Shown here: positions 44,603 to 54,308 of the stretch, one piece after another
Position numbering within the stretch: the stretch's first letter is position 1
Layout of the letters: each line of letters begins with the position of its first letter
From: Campylobacterales bacterium
Lineage (GTDB): Bacteria > Campylobacterota > Campylobacteria > Campylobacterales > Sulfurimonadaceae
Direction: 5' to 3'
DNA length: 64,000 nucleotides
Assembly (NCBI GenBank): GCA_016938175.1
Contig: JAFGVE010000024.1
Coordinates: 62,001 to 126,000 of the forward strand
Program-made: the position numbers and the translations under genes
Notes under the pieces: model-generated
What the model saw: only the letters and a program-made list of their open reading frames with translations
Databases searched by the model: none
What the model was told of the DNA's origin: nothing

Positions 44603-47600
44603 ATGAGTGTACAACCCTTCACACATCTCCATTTACACACAGAATACTCTCTGCTTGATGGAGCAAACAAACTGACAAATTTAGTCTCTCGTGTTAAAGA
44701 GCTTGGTATGACCTCTGTTGCTATGACAGACCATGGAAATATGTTTGGTGCCATAGACTTTTACAAGCAGATGACAAGTGCAGGTATTAAGCCAATTATT
44801 GGAATGGAAGGGTACATTCACAATGGTGAGACACTCGATGATAAGAGTACAAAACAGCGTTTTCATATCTGTTTGTATGCGAAAAACAAAAAGGGGTATG
44901 AAAATCTGATGTACCTCTCATCTCAAGCTTACATTCACGGCATGTACTACTTTCCTCGCATTAACAAAAAAGAGCTTCGTGAGCACTCTGAAGGGCTCAT
45001 CTGTACTTCTGCATGTTTGCAAGGTGAAGTGAGTTGGCACTTAAATACAGCAAATGAGAGAAATGTTAAAAATGGAGCACTCGGGTATGAGGGAGCTTTA
45101 GAAGTAGCACGTGAGTATAAAGAGATATTTGGAGATGATTTTTATCTTGAACTCATGCGTCACGGTATTGGGGACCAGCTCTTTATTGATGAGCAGATTT
45201 TAAAAATATCCCGTGAGACTGGGATTAAAGTTGTTGCAACAAATGACACGCACTATACTTACCCAAATGATGCACAGTATCATGAAGCGTTTATGTGTAT
45301 CGGGATGAATAAACTCTACGATGATCCAAATAGAATGCGTCACTCGGTGCATGAGTTTTATTTAAAATCACCAGAGCAGATGGCGATGATATTTGCCGAC
45401 ATTCCTGAAGCAATTGAGCACACACAAGAGATAGTAAACAAGTGTGAAGATTTTGTGCCTATTGTAAAAACACCTACACCACCAAACTTTAAATTTACCA
45501 AAGAGTATGCACAAGCTGAAGGGCTTGATATCAATTTTGAAGATGACCCGGCACTGCCAGCTGATGCGAGTGAAGAGGAGAAGAAAAAACATCTCAGTGC
45601 AGCAGACAAAAATGATGCGGCTTATTTTATTCATAAGTGTAGAGAAGGCTTAGAAAAACGTTTAGTCATTGTCCCTCCTGAACGTCATACTGAATACAGA
45701 GAACGTTTAGAGTTTGAGATGGAAGTCATTAATTCAATGAAATTTCCTGGTTATATGATGATTGTTTGGGATTTCGTTGCAGAGGCAAAACGTCAAGGAA
45801 TTGCAGTTGGACCTGGTCGAGGGAGTGCGGCGGGAAGTCTTGTTGCGTATTCGCTAGAAATCACAGATATCGACCCTATGAAGTATGACTTGCTCTTTGA
45901 GCGTTTTTTAAATCCTGAACGTGTAAGTATGCCCGATATAGATATGGACTTTATGCAGGCTCGTCGTGGAGAGGTCATTGATTATGTTGTAGAGAAGTAC
46001 GGACGTAATCAGGTTGCGCAGATTATTACCTTTGGTTCACTTCTTGCAAAGGGAGTTATCCGTGATGTTGCCCGCGTTTTAGATATGCCACTCTCAAAAG
46101 CTGATGCAATGGCGAAGCTTATTCCTGATGAACTTGGTATCACACTCAATGGAAAGAAAAAAGGTGATGAGTTTATAGACGGTGCTTTTCAAAAAGAGCC
46201 AAAAATTTCCCAACTTATAGAGGAAGATGCTAATGCAAAAAGGGTATGGGAATTTGCTAAGAAGTTAGAGGGTCTTAAACGTAACTCGGGAATTCACGCT
46301 GCGGGTGTTGTTATTTCAAACGAAGAGCTTTGGAAAAAAACACCAATTTATAAGCCTTCAGGTGAAAATACCTTTGTAACGCAGTATTCGCTGAACTATA
46401 TGGAAGATATAGACCTTATTAAGTTTGACTTCCTTGGTTTAAAGACCCTTGATGTTATTCAAAACGCGGTAAAGCTTATAAAAAATCGCTATGACCTTGA
46501 TGTAAACTGGGATGAGATAGATGTGGATGATGCCGGTGTTTATAAGATGATTCAAACTGGAGAAACTATTGGTATGTTCCAGATAGAATCCTCGGGAATG
46601 CAGGATTTGAACCGTCGTTTAAAACCTTCAAACTTTGAAGACCTTATTGCGGTCTTGGCATTGTATAGACCAGGTCCAATGGAGTCTGGAATGCTTGATG
46701 ACTTCATTGAACGTAAACATGGACGTAAAAAAGTGTTTTATCCATTTGAAGAGGTTAGTTTTGACCTTTTACAAGATACACTTGGACCAACATACGGAAT
46801 GATTGTATACCAAGAGCAGGTTATGCAGATAGTGCAGATTATCGGTGGTATGAGTCTTGGTGGAGCGGATATTGTTCGTCGTGCAATGGGTAAGAAAAAA
46901 GTTGAAGAGATGGAGAAGTACAATAGACTCTTCTCTGAGGGTGCTCAAAAACTTGGACTTGACTATGATTTAGCGAGTAAACTTTTTAAACTTATTGAGA
47001 AGTTTGCAGGGTATGGTTTTAACAAGTCTCACTCAGCTGCCTATGCGATGGTTACCTTTCAAACAGCGTGGTTAAAAACTTACTACCCAAATGAGTTTAT
47101 GGCGGCTCTTTTAACTTCTGACAAGGACAATACAGAAAAAGTTGTTCGTTACATTGATGAAGTAAAACGTATGGGCATTGAGCTTGGGCCTCCTGATATT
47201 TGTGATTCACAGTTAGAGTTCTCCGCTATTACAAAAGATGGGCAAGATATTGTTCTTTTTGGTCTTGGTGGAATAAAGGGTGTAGGAGAAGCTGCAATTC
47301 ATTCTATGCTCAAAGAACGTGAAGAGAATGGGCCGTATGCTTCATGGGAAGATTTTGTAAATCGTATAGAGCCATCAAAGGTAAATAAACGTGTTATTGA
47401 GTCTATCATCAAAGCGGGTGGTTTTGATAGATTTGGTTACTCTCGTAAGGCACTTTTAGATCAGATTGAACTTATAGTAGAAACTGCTAAAAAAGCGAGT
47501 GAAGCGAAGAAAAATGCTGTTGGAAGTCTCTTTGGAGATGATGCTAGCATTAGTAGTGTGAAGCTTGAACTTCAAAATATGTCTGAGTATGCACTTAAAG

Positions 47601-48238
47601 AGATTTTGGAGTTTGAAAAAGATACTCTTGGTTTTTATGTATCTGGGCATCCTATGGATGACTATAGAGAAGAGATAGATCAGTTAAGTTATACGCTCTC
47701 TTCAGAACTTGAAAGTGCTAAAGATGGTTCATTCGCTATTTTTATTGGGAAAGTTGAAGAGATAACAACAAAGATGAGTAAAAAGGGAAATCAGTTTGGC
47801 ATTGTAAACTTGATGGACTTTCATGGAAACATTGAGATTATGCTTTTCTCCGATAAGCTTGAAGAGTTACGTGAGATGGATTTAAAAGAGCCTATAGCAT
47901 TTAAAGGGAAGGTAACACACTCTGATTTTGGTCCACGTATAAGTATCTCAAAAATTATGACTCTTAAAGAGGCAAAAAAAGAGACGAAAAAAACGAAAAA
48001 AGAGATTCAGGAGAAGCCACCTGAACCCATTAACCTAGCTGTTAGACTTAACAACGACAATAGTGAAACACTTGATGCTCTTTATGCACTCATTAGGCAG
48101 CATCCAGGTAACAGACCATTAACTGTAACTATAGTCTCAAAACTGCATAATGTTGTTATAGACTCTGCAATTAGAGTTGATAGTAAATTGCTTTTAGCCC
48201 TTGAGGGTAATACTGCTGTAGACGTTTTAGGAGCGTAG
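44603..48238 (+). CDS. dnaE: DNA polymerase III subunit alpha
   Basis: DnaE is the replicative polymerase. The 1,211-residue protein has the N-terminal PHP domain (HLHTEYSLLDGA), the polymerase core with GPGRGSAAGSLVAY and PDIDMDF, a fingers and beta-clamp-binding region, a helix-hairpin-helix (GGIKGVGEAAI) and a C-terminal OB domain (FAIFIGKVEEITTK). It lacks a proofreading exonuclease, as expected. A Lys-rich linker (about 1115-1135) precedes the final segment. The next gene starts directly after the stop. Confidence 0.98.
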   Translation: MSVQPFTHLHLHTEYSLLDGANKLTNLVSRVKELGMTSVAMTDHGNMFGAIDFYKQMTSAGIKPIIGMEGYIHNGETLDDKSTKQRFHICLYAKNKKGYENLMYLSSQAYIHGMYYFPRINKKELREHSEGLICTSACLQGEVSWHLNTANERNVKNGALGYEGALEVAREYKEIFGDDFYLELMRHGIGDQLFIDEQILKISRETGIKVVATNDTHYTYPNDAQYHEAFMCIGMNKLYDDPNRMRHSVHEFYLKSPEQMAMIFADIPEAIEHTQEIVNKCEDFVPIVKTPTPPNFKFTKEYAQAEGLDINFEDDPALPADASEEEKKKHLSAADKNDAAYFIHKCREGLEKRLVIVPPERHTEYRERLEFEMEVINSMKFPGYMMIVWDFVAEAKRQGIAVGPGRGSAAGSLVAYSLEITDIDPMKYDLLFERFLNPERVSMPDIDMDFMQARRGEVIDYVVEKYGRNQVAQIITFGSLLAKGVIRDVARVLDMPLSKADAMAKLIPDELGITLNGKKKGDEFIDGAFQKEPKISQLIEEDANAKRVWEFAKKLEGLKRNSGIHAAGVVISNEELWKKTPIYKPSGENTFVTQYSLNYMEDIDLIKFDFLGLKTLDVIQNAVKLIKNRYDLDVNWDEIDVDDAGVYKMIQTGETIGMFQIESSGMQDLNRRLKPSNFEDLIAVLALYRPGPMESGMLDDFIERKHGRKKVFYPFEEVSFDLLQDTLGPTYGMIVYQEQVMQIVQIIGGMSLGGADIVRRAMGKKKVEEMEKYNRLFSEGAQKLGLDYDLASKLFKLIEKFAGYGFNKSHSAAYAMVTFQTAWLKTYYPNEFMAALLTSDKDNTEKVVRYIDEVKRMGIELGPPDICDSQLEFSAITKDGQDIVLFGLGGIKGVGEAAIHSMLKEREENGPYASWEDFVNRIEPSKVNKRVIESIIKAGGFDRFGYSRKALLDQIELIVETAKKASEAKKNAVGSLFGDDASISSVKLELQNMSEYALKEILEFEKDTLGFYVSGHPMDDYREEIDQLSYTLSSELESAKDGSFAIFIGKVEEITTKMSKKGNQFGIVNLMDFHGNIEIMLFSDKLEELREMDLKEPIAFKGKVTHSDFGPRISISKIMTLKEAKKETKKTKKEIQEKPPEPINLAVRLNNDNSETLDALYALIRQHPGNRPLTVTIVSKLHNVVIDSAIRVDSKLLLALEGNTAVDVLGA

Positions 48239-49501
48239 ATGAACAAAGAAGATTTTAACGAAGGACTTTTAGGTTTTTTAGATGCCTCACCAACACCGTT
48301 TCATGCGACATTAAATATGTCCATGATGTTTGAAAACGCAGGGTTTATAAAACTCGATGAGCTTGATAGTTGGAAGCTCGAACATGGAAAGAAGTATTAT
48401 GTAACAAGAAATGATTCGTCTATTATTGCGTTTACATATCCTGAAAATCAGAAGAGCTATTTGATGGTTGGAGCACATACTGATTCACCAAATCTCAAGT
48501 TAAAACCAAATCCACTCATCAAAGAGCATGGAGTTGTGAAGTTTGGAGTTGAGCCTTATGGCGGTGTTCTTCTAAATCCTTGGTTTGACAGGGATCTCTC
48601 TCTTGCAGGACGAGTAAGCTATGAAAACACTCAAGGAGAACTCCAAAATAGCCTTGTTGATGCAAAAAGTGCTCTGGCAATCATCCCTTCATTGGCAATT
48701 CATCTTGATGAAAAGGCAAATAACGAACGTACAATAAATAAGCAGACGGACATATCTCCTCTTGTAACTATAGATGAGGCATTTGATTTTAATGAGTTTG
48801 TAGAGTGGTTGCTACATAAAGAGTCTGTAAATGATGTTAAAAAAATCTATTCGCATGAGCTCAGTTTTTATGATGTTCAACAGGCATCCTTTGTCGGTTT
48901 AAATAGAGACTTTATAGCAAGTGCAAGACTCGATAATTTGCTTTCGTGTTATGTAGGGATGCTTACACTTTGTAGTGTTACGCAAGAGACACCAATGCTT
49001 TTTATAGCAAGTGACCATGAAGAGGTTGGAAGTGAATCTACAAGCGGTGCAGGCGGAAGTTTTTTAGAAAATACTCTGCGTAGAATGTTTAGTGATTATG
49101 AAGAGTATACACAGATGACTCGTAGTTCACTTCTTGTAAGTGCGGATAATGCACACGCGATTCATCCAAACTATCCAGGAAAACATGATGCAAATCATGC
49201 TCCAAAGATTAATGCGGGTGTGGTCGTAAAGGTAAATGCAAACCAGAGATATGCTAGCAATGCAACTACAATTTCACGTTTCTTACATGCAGCCCAACTG
49301 CTTCGCGAACCAACACAAAACTTTGTAACACGAAGTGATATGGGCTGTGGTTCAACAATAGGACCGATTACAGCAACACGACTTGGAATTGATACTTTAG
49401 ATGTTGGACTACCCACTTTTGCAATGCACTCTATTCGTGAGTTATGTGGTCGTGATGATGCACATTCACTCTATAAAATACTTTTACAAATGGCACGTTA
49501 A
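48239..49501 (+). CDS. apeB: M18-family aminopeptidase
   Basis: The 420-residue metallopeptidase has the M18 signatures MVGAHTDSPNLKLKPNP, GGVLLNPWFDRDLSLAGR, SDHEEVGSES and DMGCGSTIGP. It would remove N-terminal, often acidic, residues from peptides in the cytoplasm as a large oligomer with two zinc ions. The start codon directly abuts the dnaE stop, and its own stop abuts the start of flgS, so the three genes are probably co-transcribed. Confidence 0.93.
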   Translation: MNKEDFNEGLLGFLDASPTPFHATLNMSMMFENAGFIKLDELDSWKLEHGKKYYVTRNDSSIIAFTYPENQKSYLMVGAHTDSPNLKLKPNPLIKEHGVVKFGVEPYGGVLLNPWFDRDLSLAGRVSYENTQGELQNSLVDAKSALAIIPSLAIHLDEKANNERTINKQTDISPLVTIDEAFDFNEFVEWLLHKESVNDVKKIYSHELSFYDVQQASFVGLNRDFIASARLDNLLSCYVGMLTLCSVTQETPMLFIASDHEEVGSESTSGAGGSFLENTLRRMFSDYEEYTQMTRSSLLVSADNAHAIHPNYPGKHDANHAPKINAGVVVKVNANQRYASNATTISRFLHAAQLLREPTQNFVTRSDMGCGSTIGPITATRLGIDTLDVGLPTFAMHSIRELCGRDDAHSLYKILLQMAR

Positions 49502-50485
49502 ATGGCTTCAATAACTCCAGAAGAGTTAAATCTCCTTATAGAACAGACTTATAAGGTAGAAGAGGAGTTTAATGAGTTAAAAGCCTCTTATGCACATCTT
49601 CAAGATACGGTAGAAAAAGTTGTAGAGTTTTTGCCAAATGCTATTTGGATTCTAAATGAAGATAACACTGTATTTTTACAAAACTCCAAGGCAAGAGAGC
49701 TTTGGAAACTACTTAAACTTTTAGAGTACAGAGAAGATGACTATGAGATTTCGTACGAGAAAAAGTCGTATATAGTAAAGAGCTCAAGTTATAAAGACAA
49801 AATGATGCTCTCTGCTACAGATATAACAGAACAAAAACGTAGAGAAAACTTGGCAACTATGGGACAGATGGCGGCACACCTTTCACATGAAATACGAAAT
49901 CCTATAGGTTCTATCTCGCTGTTGAGTTCGACACTTAAAAAACGTGTTATACCTGAAAATGTTCCTATTGTAGAGGAGATACAGAAATCTGTTGCAAGAA
50001 TAGAGAGAATTATTAAAGCAACGCTTATGTTCTCAAAGGGTGTTGAAGCTGTTAAAAAGAAGTTTATGTGGAGTGAACTCAGAGAGTCTATAGATATGTC
50101 TATAGGCTATTACGGTTTTTCTAAGGAGATTGAATTTAGTTTTCCCCAAGAAGACTTTGAACTATATGCAGATAAAGATCTTTTAGAGATGCTGTTTTCG
50201 AATTTCATAGCAAATGCTATAGATGCTATAGAATTAGATGATAATGAAGAGGGAAGTGTTCGTATAGAGTATAAATCCTCTCCTAAAAATCATACATTTT
50301 ACATTTATGATACAGGTATTGAGATAGAAAAACCTGATGAGTTATTTGAAGCTTTTAAAAGTACAAAACTCAAAGGAAATGGACTGGGACTTGTTCTTTC
50401 TCAACAAATTGTTGAAGCTCATAATGGTTTGGTTAAATTATTGCCAAGCTCTCCAAAATGTTTTCAAATCAGTATAAAAAAATAG
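49502..50485 (+). CDS. flgS: Flagellar sensor histidine kinase FlgS
   Basis: FlgS phosphorylates the NtrC-type regulator FlgR, which turns on sigma-54 flagellar genes in Campylobacter and Helicobacter. The 327-residue soluble kinase has a PAS-like region (about 45-115), the H-box HLSHEIRNPIGSISLL with H129, an N-box NFIANAIDAI, and a G2 box GNGLGLVLS. The N-terminal LIEQTYKVEEEF and the H-box closely follow the Campylobacter FlgS pattern. No transmembrane helix is seen. flgR is not in the window. Confidence 0.88.
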   Translation: MASITPEELNLLIEQTYKVEEEFNELKASYAHLQDTVEKVVEFLPNAIWILNEDNTVFLQNSKARELWKLLKLLEYREDDYEISYEKKSYIVKSSSYKDKMMLSATDITEQKRRENLATMGQMAAHLSHEIRNPIGSISLLSSTLKKRVIPENVPIVEEIQKSVARIERIIKATLMFSKGVEAVKKKFMWSELRESIDMSIGYYGFSKEIEFSFPQEDFELYADKDLLEMLFSNFIANAIDAIELDDNEEGSVRIEYKSSPKNHTFYIYDTGIEIEKPDELFEAFKSTKLKGNGLGLVLSQQIVEAHNGLVKLLPSSPKCFQISIKK

Positions 50486-50550
50486 TCGTACAATAATTTA
50501 CTTGTGGAATAATGTTTGCTTATAACACTCTAAAACTATAGAGAGTTATC

Positions 50551-50880
50551 ATGCCCCTTTATCACAAAAATATTCTTAAACTTGTGGAGTATGTCAAAAT
50601 TGACCGCTTTAGTGTAGTGTGTCATTTTCGTTGTGCTGGGAGTGGTAGAAGTATAGTTTCACAAGTTCCTTTTGAACCTTATAGTGGACAAATTATTATC
50701 ACATGGTCTGATATTTTATTGCATCCCATAAAGTCTTACAATCGCTACTATCATACTCCCATAGTAATTTACTCTCATGACTCTCACGAGACTCTAATTA
50801 TGAAAGCCTTTGAAAATGTAGCTGGTAACTTTCATTGGAACAAAGAGAAAGAAGTTTACGAGTTTAAAGAACTTATATAA
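50551..50880 (+). CDS. Conserved hypothetical protein
   Basis: The 109-residue soluble protein begins MPLYHKNILKLVEYV and contains FRCAGSGRSIVSQVPFEPYSG, which suggests a small beta-rich fold. There is no signal peptide or membrane segment. I do not recognise a family. It lies 65 bases after flgS and before a 174-base regulatory-looking gap that precedes the multiheme cytochrome. Confidence 0.65.
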   Translation: MPLYHKNILKLVEYVKIDRFSVVCHFRCAGSGRSIVSQVPFEPYSGQIIITWSDILLHPIKSYNRYYHTPIVIYSHDSHETLIMKAFENVAGNFHWNKEKEVYEFKELI

Positions 50881-50890
50881 GCTGTATAAA

Positions 50891-50908
50891 TTTAACGTAT
50901 AAGTTAAA
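50891..50908. promoter_or_regulatory. Inverted repeat TTTAAC-N6-GTTAAA, candidate operator
   Basis: A perfect six-base inverted repeat with a six-base spacer lies about 150 bases before the cytochrome start. It resembles Crp/Fnr-type sites, but those of Campylobacter NssR have a four-base spacer, so the match is only partial. Confidence 0.35.
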
Positions 50909-50917
50909 AAAAGTTAT

Positions 50918-50955
50918 TTATCACATAATTATCACACACAAAAAATAATATCACA
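50918..50955 (+). promoter_or_regulatory. Three direct copies of (T/A)TATCACA
   Basis: TTATCACA occurs at 50918 and 50929, 11 bases apart (one helical turn), and ATATCACA at 50948, 19 bases further. They lie about 100-140 bases before the multiheme cytochrome gene and could bind an activator on one face of the DNA. Confidence 0.4.
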
Positions 50956-51054
50956 AATTTGCTTTTAAGGCTTTCGTTTACCATTCATTTAATATTCACT
51001 TAAATTATAAAATGTAATACTCCTTATGAAATTCATCAAGGGGAGATTAGAATT

Positions 51055-53439
51055 GTGAATAAGAAAAACTTATTTATTGGCTTGGCTGCATCTGTTGCGT
51101 TTATGTCGTTATCTGCGTCCAGTGCTTTAGCTTATGACAAGAATCCACCATTCAAGTTAAATAAGCTCAAAGCATATACGGAAGTAGATGCAAATGGCAA
51201 AACTACTAAAGGCTATGAGCCTAAAAATGATTATAATGTGTTTATCAACTATGAACTTGGTATGCACTGTGTTGGTTTTGAGATGAGTTACTGTTGTGTA
51301 ATTCCTCCATATAACTCAATTCAAGCGCAAGCTGTATCAAGTGGTGCAAGTGGAAAGCTTCCTAAGCTTCTTTCACCAGATGATGACATTAAACTTTATT
51401 ATTATACAAAAGATAACTCATATAGTGAAGGTAATAAAATGAAGTACTGGTCTGTACCAAAAGATACAGACGGTGATGGTCACTTTGATTCGCCAGGTGA
51501 TAATGTTGCGAACTACGTTTGGACACACCTTTTCATTTACAAAGATTTAGAGGGTACAAAACCTGCAGGTGCTACTGAGAAAGATCGTTTACGTATCGGT
51601 CGTCAAGTCCCTGTAAACATAGATAGTGGTCCTTCTGGAAAACCTATGTCAGGTGGTTATCTTGATTATGTAGGGAAAAATGGTGGTAATATCGTTATGA
51701 CGGATACGCTTGTTCCGCCTGTTAAAGATGTGAAGCTTGTTCTTACTGCATCACATATTTGGGATGCTTTAGGTCTTCCTTTAACTGCGTTTAATGACTC
51801 AACAAGAAAAGGGACTATTCGTTCTGTAACTGAAAAAGATTTCCAACCGTTTCAGTACTCAACTGTTGAGATGCATGATAGAACTGGTAAAAGTATGAAG
51901 CAAGAAGATGGTCAGACAGTTTCTTATTTTGGTACAAATCCTGTAGATATTCCTAACTGTTACGCGTGTCACTCAAGAAATGGTAAAGCGGCACAAATGG
52001 CAAGAGATGAAGGACTTGCTTTTTCAGATAAAGAGTACAACTATTGGAAGTCGTATCCAGATGAGTCTGAGTATATGGCAAGACTTGCTGAGTCTTCTAT
52101 AAACATTCTTTCACTGCATGATGCTCACCATGGAACTACGTTCTTAAAAGATTATAGAGAGAATGCATCTGGAAACAGACTTGGTTCAACTGGTCTTGTA
52201 AACTGTGCTGACTGTCATGGTGATAACGTCTCTGGTAACTTAGAGGTTCCACGTCCAACTGCGTCTGGTTATAAAGCTGTAAAAGCAAAACCTCTTAGTG
52301 AAGCTATTCACTCTTTCCACCTTGCTATGGTTCCAATGCCAGATGCTGCGGGTAGAAGTCAAGCGTGTCAATCGTGTCACCCGACACACTTCCAAAACCC
52401 TAACATGAATGATGATTCAAATCCATTCCGTGTTACAGACAGATATGGTGAAGGAAGATTTGCAAAAGGTGATATCAGAAAATCTGGTGGTGGTTGTTAC
52501 GTAAGACGTGATGCACACTCAAATCCAAATGCAAAACCTCCATTCTTCTTAAATGAGTATGGTAAGTATCAACTTAACGAAGTGTCACTCAAAGATGAGC
52601 ATGGAAAAGATGCTGGTGAGATGAGAGGTCTTTACTGTACAAACTGTCATACTAAAGTTGCACAAGCGATGCAAAACTATGATGACATTAAACATGACAG
52701 CACGCAAGAAGGTAAAAGCTTAAGAAATAAAACTCTTAAAGAGATGATTGATGTTATTGCTGGTGGTGATGCGAAGAAATTTAATTCATATGCTGACCCT
52801 AAAACAACTGGTAATAATGAAGTACTAAGCTACTATGCAGACCATAAATCAGCTGTACTTGTTAAAAATGCTGGTAAAGATGGTAAGTTAGATCTGAAAC
52901 CTTGGAATCATCCAGAAGGTGGAGATGTACCGTATGTAGCTGCTTCTGGTGGTGATGATTGGTGGTTAGCGGCATCTGAGCCTCATTGTGCGGATTGTCA
53001 CTTAGCACCGTTTATTGAGAGTGAAACAGGTGGAAAATACTTCCCAATTGATTTACCAAATAAATACTCACTCTTTAGATACTCTAAAGCGCATGGGGAT
53101 ATAGCATGTCAAACGTGTCATGAGTCTACACATGGTCTCTACTCTACAAGATATGATGGTAAAGAGCGTTCAGTTGACGTTACAACACACGAACAAGCAC
53201 TACAATACTCACCAGATGGTGAATATACTGGTCCTGTAACGTGTGCGGCTTGTCATACAGTAAATGATAAAGGTGTACCTCTACAGCTTGAAGGCACTGA
53301 GTATGCAAATGATTACTGGGCATCTGTAACACTTGCTCACTTTATGAGAGGTGGTGATCAAAAACTATCTATCAAAGAGTTAGTGAGTAAATATCCGTAT
53401 AATAAATCCTCAGAGATTGTTACAAAAGGGTGGAAGTAA
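51055..53439 (+). CDS. Large periplasmic multiheme cytochrome c (seven CxxCH)
   Basis: The 794-residue protein has a signal peptide (to about 26) and seven heme-attachment sites at C302, C384, C438, C528, C645, C685 and C730 (CYACH, CADCH, CQSCH, CTNCH, CADCH, CQTCH, CAACH). The first 300 residues have no CxxCH but carry GMHCVGFEMSYCCVIPPYNS, a Cys cluster. Between hemes 3 and 4 lies GGGCYVRRDAH (C481 to H488), perhaps a lost or non-standard heme site. I cannot name the family; it may be a respiratory oxidoreductase. It has a GTG start with AAGGGGAGA upstream and is followed by a strong terminator. Confidence 0.88.
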   Translation: MNKKNLFIGLAASVAFMSLSASSALAYDKNPPFKLNKLKAYTEVDANGKTTKGYEPKNDYNVFINYELGMHCVGFEMSYCCVIPPYNSIQAQAVSSGASGKLPKLLSPDDDIKLYYYTKDNSYSEGNKMKYWSVPKDTDGDGHFDSPGDNVANYVWTHLFIYKDLEGTKPAGATEKDRLRIGRQVPVNIDSGPSGKPMSGGYLDYVGKNGGNIVMTDTLVPPVKDVKLVLTASHIWDALGLPLTAFNDSTRKGTIRSVTEKDFQPFQYSTVEMHDRTGKSMKQEDGQTVSYFGTNPVDIPNCYACHSRNGKAAQMARDEGLAFSDKEYNYWKSYPDESEYMARLAESSINILSLHDAHHGTTFLKDYRENASGNRLGSTGLVNCADCHGDNVSGNLEVPRPTASGYKAVKAKPLSEAIHSFHLAMVPMPDAAGRSQACQSCHPTHFQNPNMNDDSNPFRVTDRYGEGRFAKGDIRKSGGGCYVRRDAHSNPNAKPPFFLNEYGKYQLNEVSLKDEHGKDAGEMRGLYCTNCHTKVAQAMQNYDDIKHDSTQEGKSLRNKTLKEMIDVIAGGDAKKFNSYADPKTTGNNEVLSYYADHKSAVLVKNAGKDGKLDLKPWNHPEGGDVPYVAASGGDDWWLAASEPHCADCHLAPFIESETGGKYFPIDLPNKYSLFRYSKAHGDIACQTCHESTHGLYSTRYDGKERSVDVTTHEQALQYSPDGEYTGPVTCAACHTVNDKGVPLQLEGTEYANDYWASVTLAHFMRGGDQKLSIKELVSKYPYNKSSEIVTKGWK

Positions 53440-53454
53440 AACTTCCTCCTCTTC

Positions 53455-53484
53455 ACTCGTCTCTTTTGAGACGAGTTTATTTTC
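53455..53484 (+). terminator. Intrinsic terminator after the multiheme cytochrome
   Basis: A perfect 9-bp stem (ACTCGTCTC / GAGACGAGT) with a TTTT loop is followed by TTTATTTTC, the best Rho-independent terminator in the window. It separates the cytochrome from the genes downstream. Confidence 0.85.
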
Positions 53485-53557
53485 ATGAAAACATTGAATA
53501 TATCTGTTTTTTTGAAAATAAACTTCTAAAACATCTATTTTCCAAGGAATTTTACAT

Positions 53558-54235
53558 ATGAAAAAATATTTAGCTGCACTTCTGTCTCTAGGATTACTCT
53601 CTTCACAATTATCAGCAGAGTTGATAAAAACTTACTTTGAATATGGTGAGCTCAAAGCAGAGACAAACTATTTAGATGGAACCCATACCGACAAGAGAGA
53701 TGGGATTAAAGAGGGAATACAAAAAGTGTATTATCAGATGGGTCAGCTTGCTTATAGTGTAAATTATATAGACAATAAACGTGATGGAAAACTCACTTGG
53801 TATGACAAAGAAGGGTATAAGCTCTCAGATGTTTTTTATACAGACGGTAAGTTAAATGGTGTTGAACGTGCCTATTTTAGAGATGGAAATGTGAAACATG
53901 AGGTTTATTATATAAACGATAAAAAAGAGGGTTTGCAAAAGGAGTTTTTTGACAATGGACAACTTGCACAAGTTGTTAAATATGTTAATAATAAAAAAGA
54001 GGGCTTACAAAAAGAGTATGACTATAAAGGGAAACTCTTTACAGAAGTTATGTATAAAAACAACTACAAAGAGGGTGAACAGAAGTGGTACGATGAGAAA
54101 GGTAAACTTATAAAAAGTGAACTTTTTAAGAATGACAGACCGGTTAATGTTATGAAAAAAGTGCAAAAAAAAGAGCAGGCAAGTGAACTCTTAAAAACCG
54201 GTATAGATTTTTCCACACAAAAGCCAAAAGAGTAA
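53558..54235 (+). CDS. Secreted MORN/YwqK-like repeat protein
   Basis: The 225-residue product has a signal peptide (to about 20) and about seven short repeats of the form 'Y-x-G-K-x-x-G-x-x-K-x-Y-F-x-x-G' (for example KKEGLQKEFFDNGQL, KEGEQKWYDEKGKL). These are typical of MORN-2 or YwqK-family proteins. The database label 'antitoxin YwqK' for such repeats is not evidence of an antitoxin here. It would be periplasmic or outer-membrane-facing and could serve as a binding scaffold. It lies between a multiheme cytochrome and CcsBA. No Cys remains in the mature part. Confidence 0.82.
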   Translation: MKKYLAALLSLGLLSSQLSAELIKTYFEYGELKAETNYLDGTHTDKRDGIKEGIQKVYYQMGQLAYSVNYIDNKRDGKLTWYDKEGYKLSDVFYTDGKLNGVERAYFRDGNVKHEVYYINDKKEGLQKEFFDNGQLAQVVKYVNNKKEGLQKEYDYKGKLFTEVMYKNNYKEGEQKWYDEKGKLIKSELFKNDRPVNVMKKVQKKEQASELLKTGIDFSTQKPKE

Positions 54236-54308
54236 GCTATTAAGAGCTTTTGACACTCTCTGTTATCCTTATTTGACTACAATAATTTTTTCACAAAAAG
54301 GCTTATTT

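Noticed and set aside
45358..45634. Two minus-strand frames inside dnaE
   Set aside because: They are antisense shadows of the polymerase gene; both cannot be real and neither has start signals.
53558..54235. Calling the YwqK-like protein an antitoxin
   Set aside because: It has a signal peptide, no toxin gene beside it, and the repeat alone does not indicate antitoxin function.
54273..54308. Upstream ATG for ccsBA
   Set aside because: There is no ribosome-binding site, whereas ATG 54309 has AAAAGG at the correct distance.
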